Source of the DNA: Sphagnum compactum
Taxonomy: Eukaryota; Bryophyta; Sphagnopsida; Sphagnales
Assembly (NCBI GenBank): GCA_965153455.1
Contig: OZ234493.1
Location: 31,982,213 to 32,046,212, forward strand
Length of the DNA: 64,000 nucleotides
Direction: 5' to 3'
Shown: in pieces, positions 12,990-25,391 of the stretch
Position numbering within the stretch: position 1 is the stretch's first letter
Layout of the letters: the number at the start of each line of letters is the position of its first letter
Position numbers and translations under genes: made by a program
The notes under the pieces: generated by a model
Told to the model about the DNA's origin: nothing
The model's database searches: none
Seen by the model: only the letters and a program-made list of their open reading frames with translations

Positions 12990-15900
12990 TGGAGTTGTTT
13001 CAATTTTATGCATGGTATTTTGTCTCCTTTTTAGTTTATTTTTGTTTCATAAATGATAAATTGTATAAATTTTTGTGATTTCTTGCAATTATATAAATAT
13101 TATATGAAATTTATATGCACAAAAGGCAAGAAGGAAGGAATGTGAAAACACATTACAAGTTTGATAATAATTCAATGAAAATATGTTTCAAACACAAAAC
13201 AAGAATGGAAGTTAATTATATAATTACAGATATTAGGGTGAATGCATGTTACAGTGTACAAAAACTGTCACAATTTGACAATTTTCAATACCTATCCAAG
13301 TTTCATGCATCATGGTAGAAATTTAGAAAATATTTTTCATTAATATTTTATAATAGATGATGGTTTATGTCCCAATCTAACATTATGTTGTGCAATCAAT
13401 GCACATATGAATGATATAATAGTCTAACAAAGTATTATTTTGATTTGTAAAGCCTTGTCACATTTTTGCACTTACAACAAAAGGACTAGAAAGTATTACA
13501 TTTAATGATAAATTTTCCATGAAATTTTACACATACATAAAAGAAACTATAAAAAACAATCTTTCCCATCAAATTTTTCAAATTTTTTTTAAGTCACAGA
13601 ATTTAGATAAGATGGTTTTAAAGTGTTCGTTAGTCCATTACGGTGTGATAATGTTGATGATTAGGATTTTTTTAGGTTGAAAAAGTTCTTCCATTGAAAT
13701 TTTACTTGGATTGAATGTTTTTTAATCATTTGACAAAAATAAAATGAAGTTTAGGATTTTTTTTTAAATGGAAAATTGTTGTCAAATAATGGTTGAAAGG
13801 TATACTTGTGAATAATATTTTTTTTGAAGTACACATTTAACATTTATTTGTCTCATAAAATCAAATTTTAGCAAAATTGAATAAGGATTTATGAGTGTTT
13901 ATAAGATAATATACATGTAAAATGTCATTTCATCATTCTTACAAGATTATGTACATAATATGAAAAAATAAACTAAAATAATTTTCTGCATGTATTGTGA
14001 CAAAGTCAATGGTTACTAACAATCTATTGGGATAATAACATGTCTCACAAATCAAATTTTCCTATCATAAATATATAGAAAATCTTTTACACGAATCTTT
14101 TATTGAATTAAAAAATTCCTTTTATATATATTCATGATGGATGAAATTTGTGATATTTTCATAGTTTTTTTGAACATTCATAAATTGAAAATTCAATTTG
14201 GAACATCATTAATTGTATGAGTTGATGATTAACATTGTCCTCATTACAAATGTCATTGTTTGACGAAAAAGTTTAATAAACTTACAATATAAAAATGAAT
14301 GAGTTGTTATTTTATGGATTTAAAATATCATTACAACTTATGAAAACTTTTTAACTATTATATTTGACATTGTAGAAGATGTAAATGTTGCCATTAGTCA
14401 AACATAACTTGATGAAATCAAATGGTTTATATATCTTTTAAATTTCATTCGGTGATCCTTGTCCATTATGCAAACGTGACCTATTAAAAGAAAAAAATCC
14501 ATTTTTTTATTGCATGATTTATCATATGTGGATGTCATTATTATATTTACATTTTATTTGTTACCATAATACCTTGGCGTCTTTGAAACTAATTATATAA
14601 TTTGTAAACAAACTATAATTTTCAAAAAAATTCAAGAAAAAAAATTTGTGAAAGAAAATATCATCTTTTGGAATATTCAAAAATGTTTTAAGTGTTAACA
14701 TGAAATATTTCAAATTTCATTCATTATTTTACACACATGTGTTGAAGTTGCCTTTTGTATTACATTAATCAAATGTAATTGAACAATTTTGAGAAATATA
14801 TGATTTTATTAAATCACATTTGTGATTTTTATATTCCATGAATATGTTGGAGGGGTTGCCACTTTCTTTCAATGTGTGTTATTCATTGAATTAAATGCAT
14901 GGGATGATGAATGCCTTACTGCAATAGAAGTTTTACAAAAACAAAAAGAAGGGAAAAAATCAAAAAAGGAAAAAAGGAAAAAAAAGTGATTTAGATTTTA
15001 TTAATACACCAATGCTTGCCAGTTGGATGCAAATTGAAATGGGAAAGATTTTAAAAACCATACAAGTTTATCACAATAATTTTTTTTATGTATAGTTATA
15101 TACTATTCCTTTCAGATTTCATATATTTGAAACATGTTGAAGGTTTGGCTCTTGATTTCAAATTCTACATCACTCAAAGATTTAATATTTTGACCAAATC
15201 GATTGGATGTTAACCATAAATCACAAATTTTTCAACTTATTGTCACTATGCATCACACCAAGGTTTTGAAAACCTTGACATCCCTTTGTGCATGTTGGTA
15301 TTTAAAAGTGCAGGATTCACATTCAAGTGCATTTATGTTTCACATTTTCATTCAACAACTACACTTTTAGGATTAATGATCTATCTTATTTATGTTTTGA
15401 AACATGAATCTTAGATTATAATCAAGGCCTACAAATTATGATTGTAAATTGTTCTAATTGTTTTAGATTTCAGCATTTTGTTTCATACGAAACAAAATGT
15501 GTCGGTGTATTTTAAACCATTAAAACACACTTTATATCTCTACATTCTATAATGGATTTGATATTGATTAATTTTCATAATTCTCATAGCTCCAATATGT
15601 GGTAACATTGAATTTCACGTGACAATAATTTTTGGTTTGTACTCAAAATCAAAATTATAAATCAACTAGTATGATACTCCATGATAATTACAAATTGTAA
15701 ACCAAAATTGCTGAATTTTTAAAATACTTAATATGAATGAATTTGATGTTTAGAATGAATTTATTATGTCTAACTAATTTCATAAACATAACATTCATAA
15801 AAATAATGCAAACTTGTCAACTTTGATAAAATGTTTTGATGATATTTCATTTTCAATGTTGACTTAAATATGTTATTAATTTTGATTAAAAGGTGTCCAC

Positions 15901-16363
15901 TAAAATATTACAATAATGTTAAGTTAAAATTTAATTATTTTATGTTTATATATTTTACTTAATTAATAAAATGTGATTAATGTAAATTTATTATATTATT
16001 TTAAATTCCCATTATTAAGGGCAAATGGGATGTTGTCTTAACAAATGTTCTCAAATACAAACATCCTTAATAAATAAAAATTCAAGTAATCGGACATTTT
16101 GGTTCAAGACAACTTAAGCTTGGTCAAAAACGAAAACACACCTAAATAGTGCTAATGATGACAAAAGACAATGAAGAACAAATAAACAAAAATGTCAAAA
16201 AAGAACAACAAATTAATGATAACACATAATAATAGAAGGGTAAAAAATGCATATTAGAAACACCATACGTGTTAGGTTGAAGATGAATTTTTAAATTTTT
16301 GAATAATAAAAGGCACCAGGACATTAAGGGTTGATGGTGTTGGATATGATGTCGAGGCCCTCA
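12990..16363. other. A+T-rich intergenic DNA, no gene recognised
   Basis: No ORF over about 70 codons. Two perfect palindromes stand out: 15259-15277 (arms CAAGGTTTT/AAAACCTTG around one base) and 15474-15499 (11-bp arms CATTTTGTTTC/GAAACAAAATG, 4-nt loop). Confidence 0.6.
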
Positions 16364-17180
16364 TCTCACAACCCTAACTTGAAGGAATGTGGGGATGGCA
16401 CTCACACTCCCGAAATGGGGACTTAAGAGTCCTCCGAGACTCCTAAAAATTCAGAGTTCAATGGCAAGGGTCAAAACACCTTGCATTGAAGTGTTTTTTA
16501 TACCGTTAGAAAGGTCTTGAAGTGTAGATGTCGAAAATGGCCTTGCATGAGCCATTTGGACATCTACAGCATAATTTATGAACGAAAGAAGGGCCTGGAA
16601 TCAAATTGGCAATTTGACCCCCGATCACTAAAAGTTGGGAATTGACCCGACGCCGATGTGGGCAGGTGGAGTGCAACATGCCGTTGGAAAGCTCTTGAGG
16701 AGAGCTACAAGTTTGCTTTAGACCTCATCCCAATCGAAGGTCTGAACAAGGAGTTATGAATTCCCAAAGTCTCGGGAGTCCAAACCGGGACAGTTTCGGG
16801 ACTCCTCCTTGGGAGTCCCAGGAAAAAGAGCCATTTGGATGTGCCGCGGAGTAACGCAGAGAATACTATATGGGGGAAGGTGGTGGCTTCCCCCGAGTTC
16901 GGCCCGTGGTGAGTCATGTGAGTCCATGGTCGCCCGTGGCTTGTCCTAGCACTGAAAGTGCTTCCAAATGTGAACTCATCAACTTGTTGGTTAGTTTGAT
17001 GCAGGTTCGAGTAACTAAGTAAAGCTTGTCCCTCGCCCTAGTCTGATCCCGGAGCTTCAGCACGCCCCTCTACCCCTTTTAGTGCTAGAAGCTGGGAGCG
17101 TGCACCAAGTTCCAAATTATTCCGTTGTTTGACTTCTTTGGACCCAACTTGGGTCTAATAAGGAACTTGGGAGCGCGTCA
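16364..17180 (+). mobile_element. Solo LTR of the chromovirus family (copy 1)
   Basis: About 817 bp related to the LTRs of the 29-44 kb chromovirus but in the opposite orientation. It shares the block around CCGATCACTAAAAGTTGGGA, the GGGAGTCC-type palindromes and the terminal ...GCGTCA. It is flanked by a perfect 5-bp duplication, CCTCA (16359-16363 and 17181-17185). There is no internal region, so it is a product of LTR-LTR recombination. The 5' end is TC rather than TG. Confidence 0.85.
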
Positions 17181-17185
17181 CCTCA

Positions 17186-20100
17186 CATGCACCAACAAGC
17201 ACATAGGGGAAGGTTGTAATCATTATGGTAAAACATATTTTATATGATATATTCTTTTGAATTGGGGACCATTGGGAAACTTGATAGGAAGGATGTTTGG
17301 GGGACATTAGAAAGTCCCCCCAAAAAAATTGTTTTTCAAGCAATGAGGAACACACAAAAATACATCACAAGTGCCAAAAATGTTAATGGTTCAATAGGTG
17401 GAAATTCAATTTCAAATTTAATAAGTTAATGAAAGTGAAAATGATTTCATGGAAAATTTACATGATCATGGATTACTAATGTTTAGTAATTAATTATTTA
17501 AAAAAAACCCATCCAAGTTATTAAAATTTAACAACCTTAATAATGGGTAATCTACCAAACAAGAACAAACTTGAATGTGAAAGTTATGAATGTGTAACAA
17601 ACACATGTAATCCCCAAAGGCCATTCAATTGAAGACCTTAAACCCTAACCTTAAAACCTTAGTATCATGTTAGAAAAAATAAGTTCAATGCCTATGGAAC
17701 ATATGTGAAAAACTCAATACTCAAAGGAATATCCAGATGATGTGGGTAACTAGAATCTACCCAACATGAGAAACTGAAGATCATTTGGAAATGGAAGAAA
17801 GGACATAGTACATGATTAGGTGGGAAATCAAACTCAAGTATCAATTTCCCACATAAGCTTTGTTTAAGACTAAATTCTTCTGGTTCCCTTTTGGGGGAGG
17901 GTGCGGGTGTTGGATTTTTGTGGTGCCCAATGTGTTCCCAATATGTTATCATCAAGTTCCTGATGGGTTTTCAACATATTCCTTGACAAGTTCCCAATAG
18001 CTCTCATTTTATCCCATATTCTTTGCCGTAAATTCTACTATTGTAATATATATTACAACTAGTCTTGGGTAGCTTGTATGGGCATGCTAGTACTTTTGTT
18101 GGGTAACAAAGGAGAAGCTACCCTTTCCACTCATGTTTTTTAAAAGCTTGTGAACACCAACAACAATGTTGGATGTGCCAATAAGAAGGCCACCAATGGC
18201 ACCATCAAAGTGGTTGGGAAACTATTTTTTGTTGGGTACCAATTCCTTAGCTAACCATGGTAATTAGCCATGATACTTAGTTTAGTTGTTGTTTTACTAC
18301 CTACTTCTAACAACCCACAAGTAGGGTAGTAATAAGTAGTAAAAAAACAACCCTTACCTATGTATAAAGTATAAACCATCTTCTTACCTACACAGTTGTT
18401 ACTTATTTTCCTACCTACTTACCTATATATGACCTACCTATTAAATCAATGGGCAATCAAGGTGAAACTAGATATTAATTCGGTTTGAGGTTATTCATCC
18501 ACAACCGAGGCATAATGGGCATCCAATGGATGGTATACTAGTGGGTGTGGGTTCACTCTAGCCAATAGGAAGTTATACTTGGAGAAAAAAATATTAGTAA
18601 TATTTTCTAACTTCCTCACAATTTCCTACCTTTTTTGTTGCATCATATTATTATTTATTATTTATCCACACTTTTTTTGGTTGGAATGTTCACCTAATTA
18701 TTTCAAAAGATTGGGTCTATCACCCCTAGTTTGAATATTCCACAATAAGATTAGAAGGTCCAACATATTTACACAATAATTTGTACATAGTGAGAAGGTA
18801 TGGCTAATACTATAAATCTTGGCTACTATTCTTTTGAAGCCCATTGTCTAAAAACCCTCATACTTACATTAAAGATATAAAGTTCTCTTTCCAAGAGGTA
18901 GAATGGGTCAAAATGAACCAATGTTCACCATACAAGATGGATGGTGTGTGGATTAAATTAACCATCCACGTCCATCTACCTACCTATAAACCAACAAATG
19001 CCTTACCTATCTACATAATAATCTTTTACATTCCTTACCTACTTAAATATGACATTTTCCCACTTATGGAAGTAGGTACTTTGGGAATGGGTTCTGGAAA
19101 GTCAAAAGGTTTATAAAATAAGTTACCAAGCTAGAATTGTGGTAACTCATCGACAAACTAGAATTGAATCATTTTCAGCACTTAGAGAAATTTCATCTAA
19201 TATTTGGAAGGCACTTTATATTTGTGCATATTTTTCATAAAAAAGATGGGTTATACGATTATCCTTAAGAATGGGAGGGAAATTATGCCTATTTATAGGT
19301 GTAAGATCCTTCCCAATCTTAAGGAATAGGTGTAAGGACCCTCCATGCCTTTTGTTTATGATCTACATATGTTTAGGCTCACAATAGTCTCTTCCTTGTG
19401 ACTTACAATGGGAAATGCCCAAGGGTGGGGGAAAATTCCAAAAATGCAAGGCTAACTCAAACTTAGCTATTGCATTGTTCGAGGCCCCTTCTTTTGGGAA
19501 CACCCCCCACCTTAAGGTTTTACCATACATGCAATGGGTTTTAAATGGATGATGCATTAGTGGGTTTTGGGTCACATAATTTAGTAGGATGCACTCCTAA
19601 AAAGGGGTTCCACTTGTAATCCTTATTTGGGCCTCTAGCAATATTTATGACATCCAACAAAGAGATAAATCACACCAATAAACATGAAAAACTACACCTT
19701 TTATTTGGGCCTCTAGCAACATTTCTCACATCCAAGATAGATAAAGTGTGTTAATTGTTTCTTGATCCTTATCCATTTGTTTATGAAAGAAGGTTGTTTG
19801 TTTGTTTTGCTTGTCATGTTCGGATTTTTTCCCAAACCATAACACTCTTGGTACCATTGAAAAACCCATTGTTGAATAAGGTGCATCAAGTTGGTTTTAT
19901 AATGTTTTGACTTATAGTGGAGAAATTATTGAATATTGAACAATTTTTTCACTAAAAAATCATTTAACTCAAAACAAAAATCTATAGGGGAATTTGGGCA
20001 CATTCTTAGTGTTTTTGGAAAGCCTTTGATGAATAAGATTTAACTAAGGTGATTTGGAATTTTTTTAATTTGAGGTGTAAAAGATATTGAATTTTGAGTA

Positions 20101-22344
20101 GTTTTGTCACTAGAAATTCAATTAAATTACAAAACATGATTTTGAAAAGAAAAATTAATTGAGTAGCTAGTTCACACTTGGTCCAACAATAAAAATTACA
20201 TTAACAACCTTTTTTTTTATGTTGTATTAGCCTTTTGCAAATCTTGAAAGTTGGAATAACCATTCCTTCAAGTTCCATTTATGTTTGAGGTCCATTTATT
20301 TTATGTGCTTGTAGATTTGTGCTTTCAATGTACTCAATTTTTAATTTGAATTTTGTAGCTTAATGAAAGTGGTCATTTTAGTTTTTAAGATATGGAAAAG
20401 GCATATTCGTAGAATGGTGGAGGTGATTTCAATGGTGAAGAACCTTGCATGGCTAAAAATAATTAGGCCCTACCTCATTGAATTTTTAGGATGCTTGTGA
20501 TTGCCATTGCAATTTGATTTTACAACTTGAAAGCTCCATCCTAGTTTTTAAACTATAATTGATCAAAACTTGTAAGTTTATAGTCTCAAGTCAAAAAAAA
20601 AATCCTTTACAATTTTTTAATGGGATAACGTTTTCAATCTACTCTTTGAGTTTCTTTGTTGCATCACCTTGTTCAATTTGTGTATTTTTATGAAGATCTT
20701 GGAACAATTGAGCACCAAAGGTTTGAGTTTGCATTTTTGTGTTTTGATGTGCAAGCTTATGTGTTTTCACATTTCATAAATCTATGGTGAATTGAAGATT
20801 TTTTGAGGATTACCATTAGAGGCTTTGAACGACTTTCATTCTATTGTTCTTTTCTTTTTTCTTCCAACCTTTTATTATGATGTCATTAACAAGTTTTTAG
20901 TATTTCAACCATTCCAAAAACCTAAAGCACATTATGCTCTTCATCCTTGTGTTAAATTTGATTGTGTTCCCAGAGGACTTATAATTCATTTATTGGTCCC
21001 AAGTATCTTCTTAAAGGAGTTTGGTCTCCTCCAAAATATGTGGGTTGTCTCGTTGAAAGTCATGTGAATGAAAGGGTCAATTTGTTGCAGACATTTCTTA
21101 ACATTTTCGACATGTTTGAAATCCATCCTCAACCACCACCGTTCAAATTTGACAAGCTTGAAATGATTTTTAGTTTTTAAACCTTAATGAAATTATTGAA
21201 TTATCTAATTTTCATTTTAAACCATCAACTAACATTGAATTGTTTAATTTTATGTTTGACATGCCTTAGGAAAAACAAAAGAGAGATTGGAAGATGCCCA
21301 AGAAAAGTTATAACAAGACGAAAAATTTCTAAACCAAATGGGTAGCAAAATTAACATGGGCAAAGGGTTTAGTGTTAGATGGGGGGTCTATTCACACTGT
21401 CCATTTTTACTCATTAAAATTTGTTGCCACATACATCACCCCAAAATTTTTTTAAAAAAATTGTATACTAATAAACATGAAAAATGAAACAATACAAGGT
21501 GAGATTGTTTAAACATAACCATTTAGGGCCATCATTATTTATGACAACAATGAAGAATAATCATTTTGGCATTAGTGCCATTACAAACACTACATCCTAT
21601 TCACGTTTATCGACATAATCGGAACTCTTCATTGTCAAACAACAATTTCATCCAAAATTTATTATGCAAGTAAAATATTTGTTATAGTTGATGGGGTTAC
21701 TCTAAGAGGTAAGGGGTTTTCTAATCAAGTAAGTTTTGGGTTAGCAAATTATGTCATTCTCTAATCAAATTATATGACACAGTCTTCCAATTCCAATCAT
21801 ACATATGTAACGGTGACCAAAACACGTCTGTTGAACATGAGTTTTGTGTGAAATCGTTGAATCTATCACCTAGACCTTAATGTGAACCTTAATGTGAAGG
21901 AATGGCCTTACCCAAATTGTGTTGGGGCATGTCACCTAACTCATCCCAATAGGCTTGTTAGCATAATACCCAATGTAAAGACTAATGTTGGGTGGGTACC
22001 ACAAATACCTTAAGGCATCCCAATTCAATCCCCTTAGGGTATCACCATGAATGATACCTTGATTGAAAATCAAACTATCGTTTCTCACTTGTGTGAAAAT
22101 TGGATGTGAGAACTAATTTTTAAAAAAGGAACAATTTTTTTGGAAAACTGGGTAAGGTCTAACCCTTTACCCAGGTTAGGGTCTCAAGGGTTTTAAAATT
22201 TGCATGTTAGGCCTAATTTGCCTTGGGAGATGGGAGATCCAAGGGAGGGCTAGTATTTGGTGGTAGGTACCTATTAATGGTAGGCTTGGTCAGATGGCAA
22301 TGATGTTTGGAGAGTTCATTTACAATCATGATTTATTTTTAAAA
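17186..22344. other. A+T-rich intergenic DNA, no gene recognised
   Basis: Contains CTACCTAC-type motif clusters near 18280-18440 and 18960-19080. Short frames at 20825-21067 and 20962-21180 overlap and read as a possible decayed coding fragment of unknown family. Nothing else is supportable. Confidence 0.55.
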
Positions 22345-22717
22345 TCTTTCAAAAACCTTGAACTAGAGGTCCTTTGATTTTGATTTTTTTCAAAAAGCCA
22401 GAGCTATTGTCAAAAAAAATTTCAAATCAATAATTATATAATCTTAATTTTATTTTTATTTTTTAAAATTCTAATTAAAAATATAAAATAATACCCGGTT
22501 CGTGAGAATCGACAAAGGATAACCGAATGTTCTCAAATTTCTGAGAACCAGCATTGTGAGAACGGGCTTTATTTTTTAAAAGAAAATGTTGATATGTTTG
22601 CTTGGTGTAGAAATTTTTTAAAAAAAATTTGGGGAGAATCGGACCCTTTTGTAAATTACTCTGTGAGAACCGGTCCCAACGAGTATCACAAAAATTGTGA
22701 TACCCGCCCAACACTGA
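22345..22717 (+). mobile_element. Hairpin-ended short repeat, possible non-autonomous Helitron (copy 2)
   Basis: The left end is A|TCTTTCAAAA, and the start shares CTAGAGGTCCTTTGATTTTG with copy 1 near 1.8 kb. The right end has a 7-bp stem GTATCAC/GTGATAC (22683-22689, 22697-22703), extendable past one mismatch, then CCGCCCAACACTGA and T. The A|TC...CTGA|T frame with subterminal hairpin fits the Helitron pattern. No helicase or replication protein is nearby. Confidence 0.45.
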
Positions 22718-22984
22718 TAAAGACCTGGGCAAATTTTCATATTATAATTGTAGGACATGTTGCAGCCCATCATAATATTTCATGTGAGGAGGGCATGTGT
22801 TTCAAAAAACATTATACCCATTCCTACATGTGTTTTGTAATGCTCATCCTCATTTTAAAAATTTGATTTCTTGTGAAAATTGATCTGTATCTATCAAGTA
22901 TCATGCGAGAAATTTTTGAAAATAAAAATTCCCCCAAAGTCTTAATGCTAAGTAAAAGCCCCTATATAATGCTAAGCTTTATCC

Positions 22985-23075
22985 GAATCAGGCCCATGCT
23001 TTGGCTTCACCTCATGCGGGCCCTTATTATTCTTGTAAAGCCCACAGCCGAGGGCTTTACCCTATTTACATATAA
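22985..23075 (+). promoter_or_regulatory. Promoter-like segment with site II motifs
   Basis: GGCCCAT and AGCCCA (reverse complements of the plant site II motif TGGGCY) flank a perfect 9-bp inverted repeat GTAAAGCCC/GGGCTTTAC (23035-23060, 8-nt loop). TATTTACATATAATGG follows near 23068. GC content rises sharply just downstream. Site II elements are typical of housekeeping plant promoters. Confidence 0.35.
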
Positions 23076-23481
23076 TGGTCGGCGCCTTCACCATTCCATA
23101 GTACATACTACACATCTAGATGCCTAGACCACAGGGAAGCTCTCTGAAGCCCGGTTTGCCCGGTCCAATTGTGGCAACTAGCAAGTGAGCTCGGGTGAGG
23201 GGAAGTATTCGCGCGCTGCGCGATCGCAAAAGCGCAGTGGCAGCGGAAAGTAGACATTGGCTTCGTTGCGGTAGAGATTCTGAGAGACTGAAAAGGCAAG
23301 TAATCGCGATGTAAGCAAGCAAGACGGCGGGCCCGGGCAAGGGTTATAAGCATCTGCGCGCTTGTCAATGCTCCGAAGAAGAGAGAAGCGTCGACTTAAG
23401 GTTTAGAGAAGGGAATTGATGAATTTTTGCAGCTGTTGTTGTTGAGGTTCTTGAGGAAGAAGGAAATTGGAAGCTCTGTAG

Positions 23482-23790
23482 ATGCCACAACACTCACTGA
23501 CAAGCACTAAAAGAGGAGTTTTCTGCGGAGGATTTTCGAAAGAAAAATTAGTTGTGATTCCTGAACGTCCAGCTCCCAGAGCTCCACTGCAGCTGCTACA
23601 GGTCCAAGGAGAGAGAAGAGAAGAACAAGCTTCTTACAAGCTTCTTCTCAGTCTTCTTCGCAAGGCGGGTGCGAGAAGGGTCCACAAGCTGCGAACACTG
23701 CTGAACCAGTTCTCATTACCGTTTGGAGGTGGGCAAGGTGGACCGGGCCCTGCTATTCTGAAACGAAGGAGTAAGGGAGGTAGGCATTAG
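23482..23790 (+). CDS. Unassigned 102-codon ORF in a GC-rich island
   Basis: The ORF opens at ATG 23482 in a GC-rich, CpG-rich stretch (about 22980-24080) unlike the surrounding A+T-rich DNA. The product is basic, rich in Arg/Leu/Gly and has a helix-like stretch YKLLLSLLRKAGARRVHKLR; no family is recognised. It may be the first exon of a truncated or pseudogenised gene, the 5' part of LINE-A, or chance. A second frame (from 23962) reads VGPAIATVFTVTNPVVPSTN before running into a T-tract. Downstream lie a pyrimidine tract and a solo LTR, so any original gene is broken here. Confidence 0.25.
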   Translation: MPQHSLTSTKRGVFCGGFSKEKLVVIPERPAPRAPLQLLQVQGERREEQASYKLLLSLLRKAGARRVHKLRTLLNQFSLPFGGGQGGPGPAILKRRSKGGRH

Positions 23791-24077
23791 AATAAGGTCT
23801 GAATTGGTCTTCAAGCTGATCGATGCGCGAGAAAACTCGTAATTCAAGACTTGCGCGACAACAAAGATGACCGACAACATAAGACGCTAAGCCACACTAT
23901 GTTGTAGGAGTAGGAGCGACAACAGCAAAGTAGCCCCCACCCCGCGTTCATTCACCCGAGGTTGAAAGAGGTTGGGCCCGCCATCGCCACTGTCTTCACT
24001 GTTACCAACCCTGTTGTGCCAAGCACAAACGCCAATAAGGACAGTTCCAAGTTCTTGGTTTTGACTTCTGAGGCCTT

Positions 24078-24330
24078 TTTTTTTTTTTTTGGGAGGGTGA
24101 GGGAGGGACGTCTTTTTCTGTCCTCCTTTTTTCTTTTGTTATCTAAACCTCTTCTTTTTCTCTTCTTTTCCTTGAAACCTAAACCTCATTTCTTCTTTTT
24201 TCAAAGCTCTTTTCTTCTTTTCTTCTTTTCTTCTTTTCTTTTTAAAACCTTAGACCTCTTCTCTTCTTTAAACCCTAAACCTATTCTCATTTCTTCTCTT
24301 TCACTTCTCTAAATCGTAAAGCATTGCTTA
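24078..24330 (+). repeat. Pyrimidine-rich tract (TTCTT)n
   Basis: Nearly pure TTTCTTCTT with interspersed AAACCCTAAACCT telobox-like words, between the GC-rich island and the second solo LTR. Confidence 0.8.
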
Positions 24331-24368
24331 GATTTTTCCCTCTATTTTTTCAACTCACTTACTTGCCT

Positions 24369-25188
24369 TGTCGCAACCCCACTTTGTCCAAGTGTGGGGG
24401 TGAAGCCCAACACTTGGAAAAGTTGGAGGTTTGGAGTCCTCCGGGACTCCCGAATGTTCAGAGCTCGACAGCAAGGCCCAAAACACCTCGCATTGGGGTG
24501 TCCTTGGTGTCATTGAAAAGGTCTTGAAACGTAGATATCGAAAATGGCCTCGCATTGGTCATTTGGGCTTCTGCAGCCCAAGTTATGGGCAAAAGAAGGG
24601 CCGGGAGTCAAACTGGCAATTTGACTCCCGACCACTAAAAGTCGGGAATTGACGTCTTCCCGACATCCGATTTGAAAGTGCAACATGGCGTTGGGAAGAT
24701 CTCAACAAGGGCTACAACTTTGGTTTAGACCTCGTTGCGATCGGACTCTGCACTCGGGAGTTCTGGCCGTTCAAAGTTCCGGGAGTCCAGTCGGGACAAT
24801 TTCGGGACTCCATTTCAGGAGTCCCAACAAAATATGCCATTTGGATGTAGCCTCCACGGTGAGCTGCAGAGATAACTATAAGGGGGAAGGTGGTGGCTTC
24901 CCCCGAGTTCGGGCCGTGGTGAGTCAAGTAGTCCAAAGTGCCCGTCGCTTGTCCCAACACCCAAGGGTGTTCTCGAATGTGAACTAACCCATTTGTGGTT
25001 GGTTTTGTATGCAGATTCGTGCTTGATCTACTAGTCCATCTTCCTAGTCTAATCCCGGGGCTTCCAACTCAACCCTCTACCCCTTTCTAGAGTTGGAAGT
25101 CGGGAGCGTGCCCTTCGGTCCCAACTTTCCGTAACTTCACATTGGTGAACCCTCAAGTGGGTTCACCCCGGGACCAAGGAGTGCGTCA
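24369..25188 (+). mobile_element. Solo LTR of the chromovirus family (copy 2)
   Basis: 820 bp beginning TGTCGCAACCCC and ending GTGCGTCA, matching the ends of the full-length chromovirus LTR (which lies on the opposite strand). A perfect 5-bp duplication TGCCT lies at 24364-24368 and 25189-25193. The body keeps the GGGAGTCC/GGACTCCC palindromes. No internal sequence remains. Confidence 0.9.
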
Positions 25189-25193
25189 TGCCT

Positions 25194-25279
25194 AAAGAAA
25201 CCTCTTTTCAACAATGTACCAGCCAGGCTGTATTGGGATCTTCTAACCATAGGCCCTTCTCCTATACCAAATTTCTAGA

Positions 25280-25313
<34 letters not shown>

Positions 25314-25391
25314 TTAATGGTTAAAACCCCATGTGTTTTTTTACTTCTCAAGTTTTTAAAAAAAAATAGACATTGGTTTAAGGTTTAAGAT
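25194..25391. repeat. Short spacer with (TTA)n microsatellite
   Basis: About eleven ATT units at 25281-25313, otherwise featureless. It may belong to the 5' end of LINE-A, whose exact start I cannot place. Confidence 0.6.
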
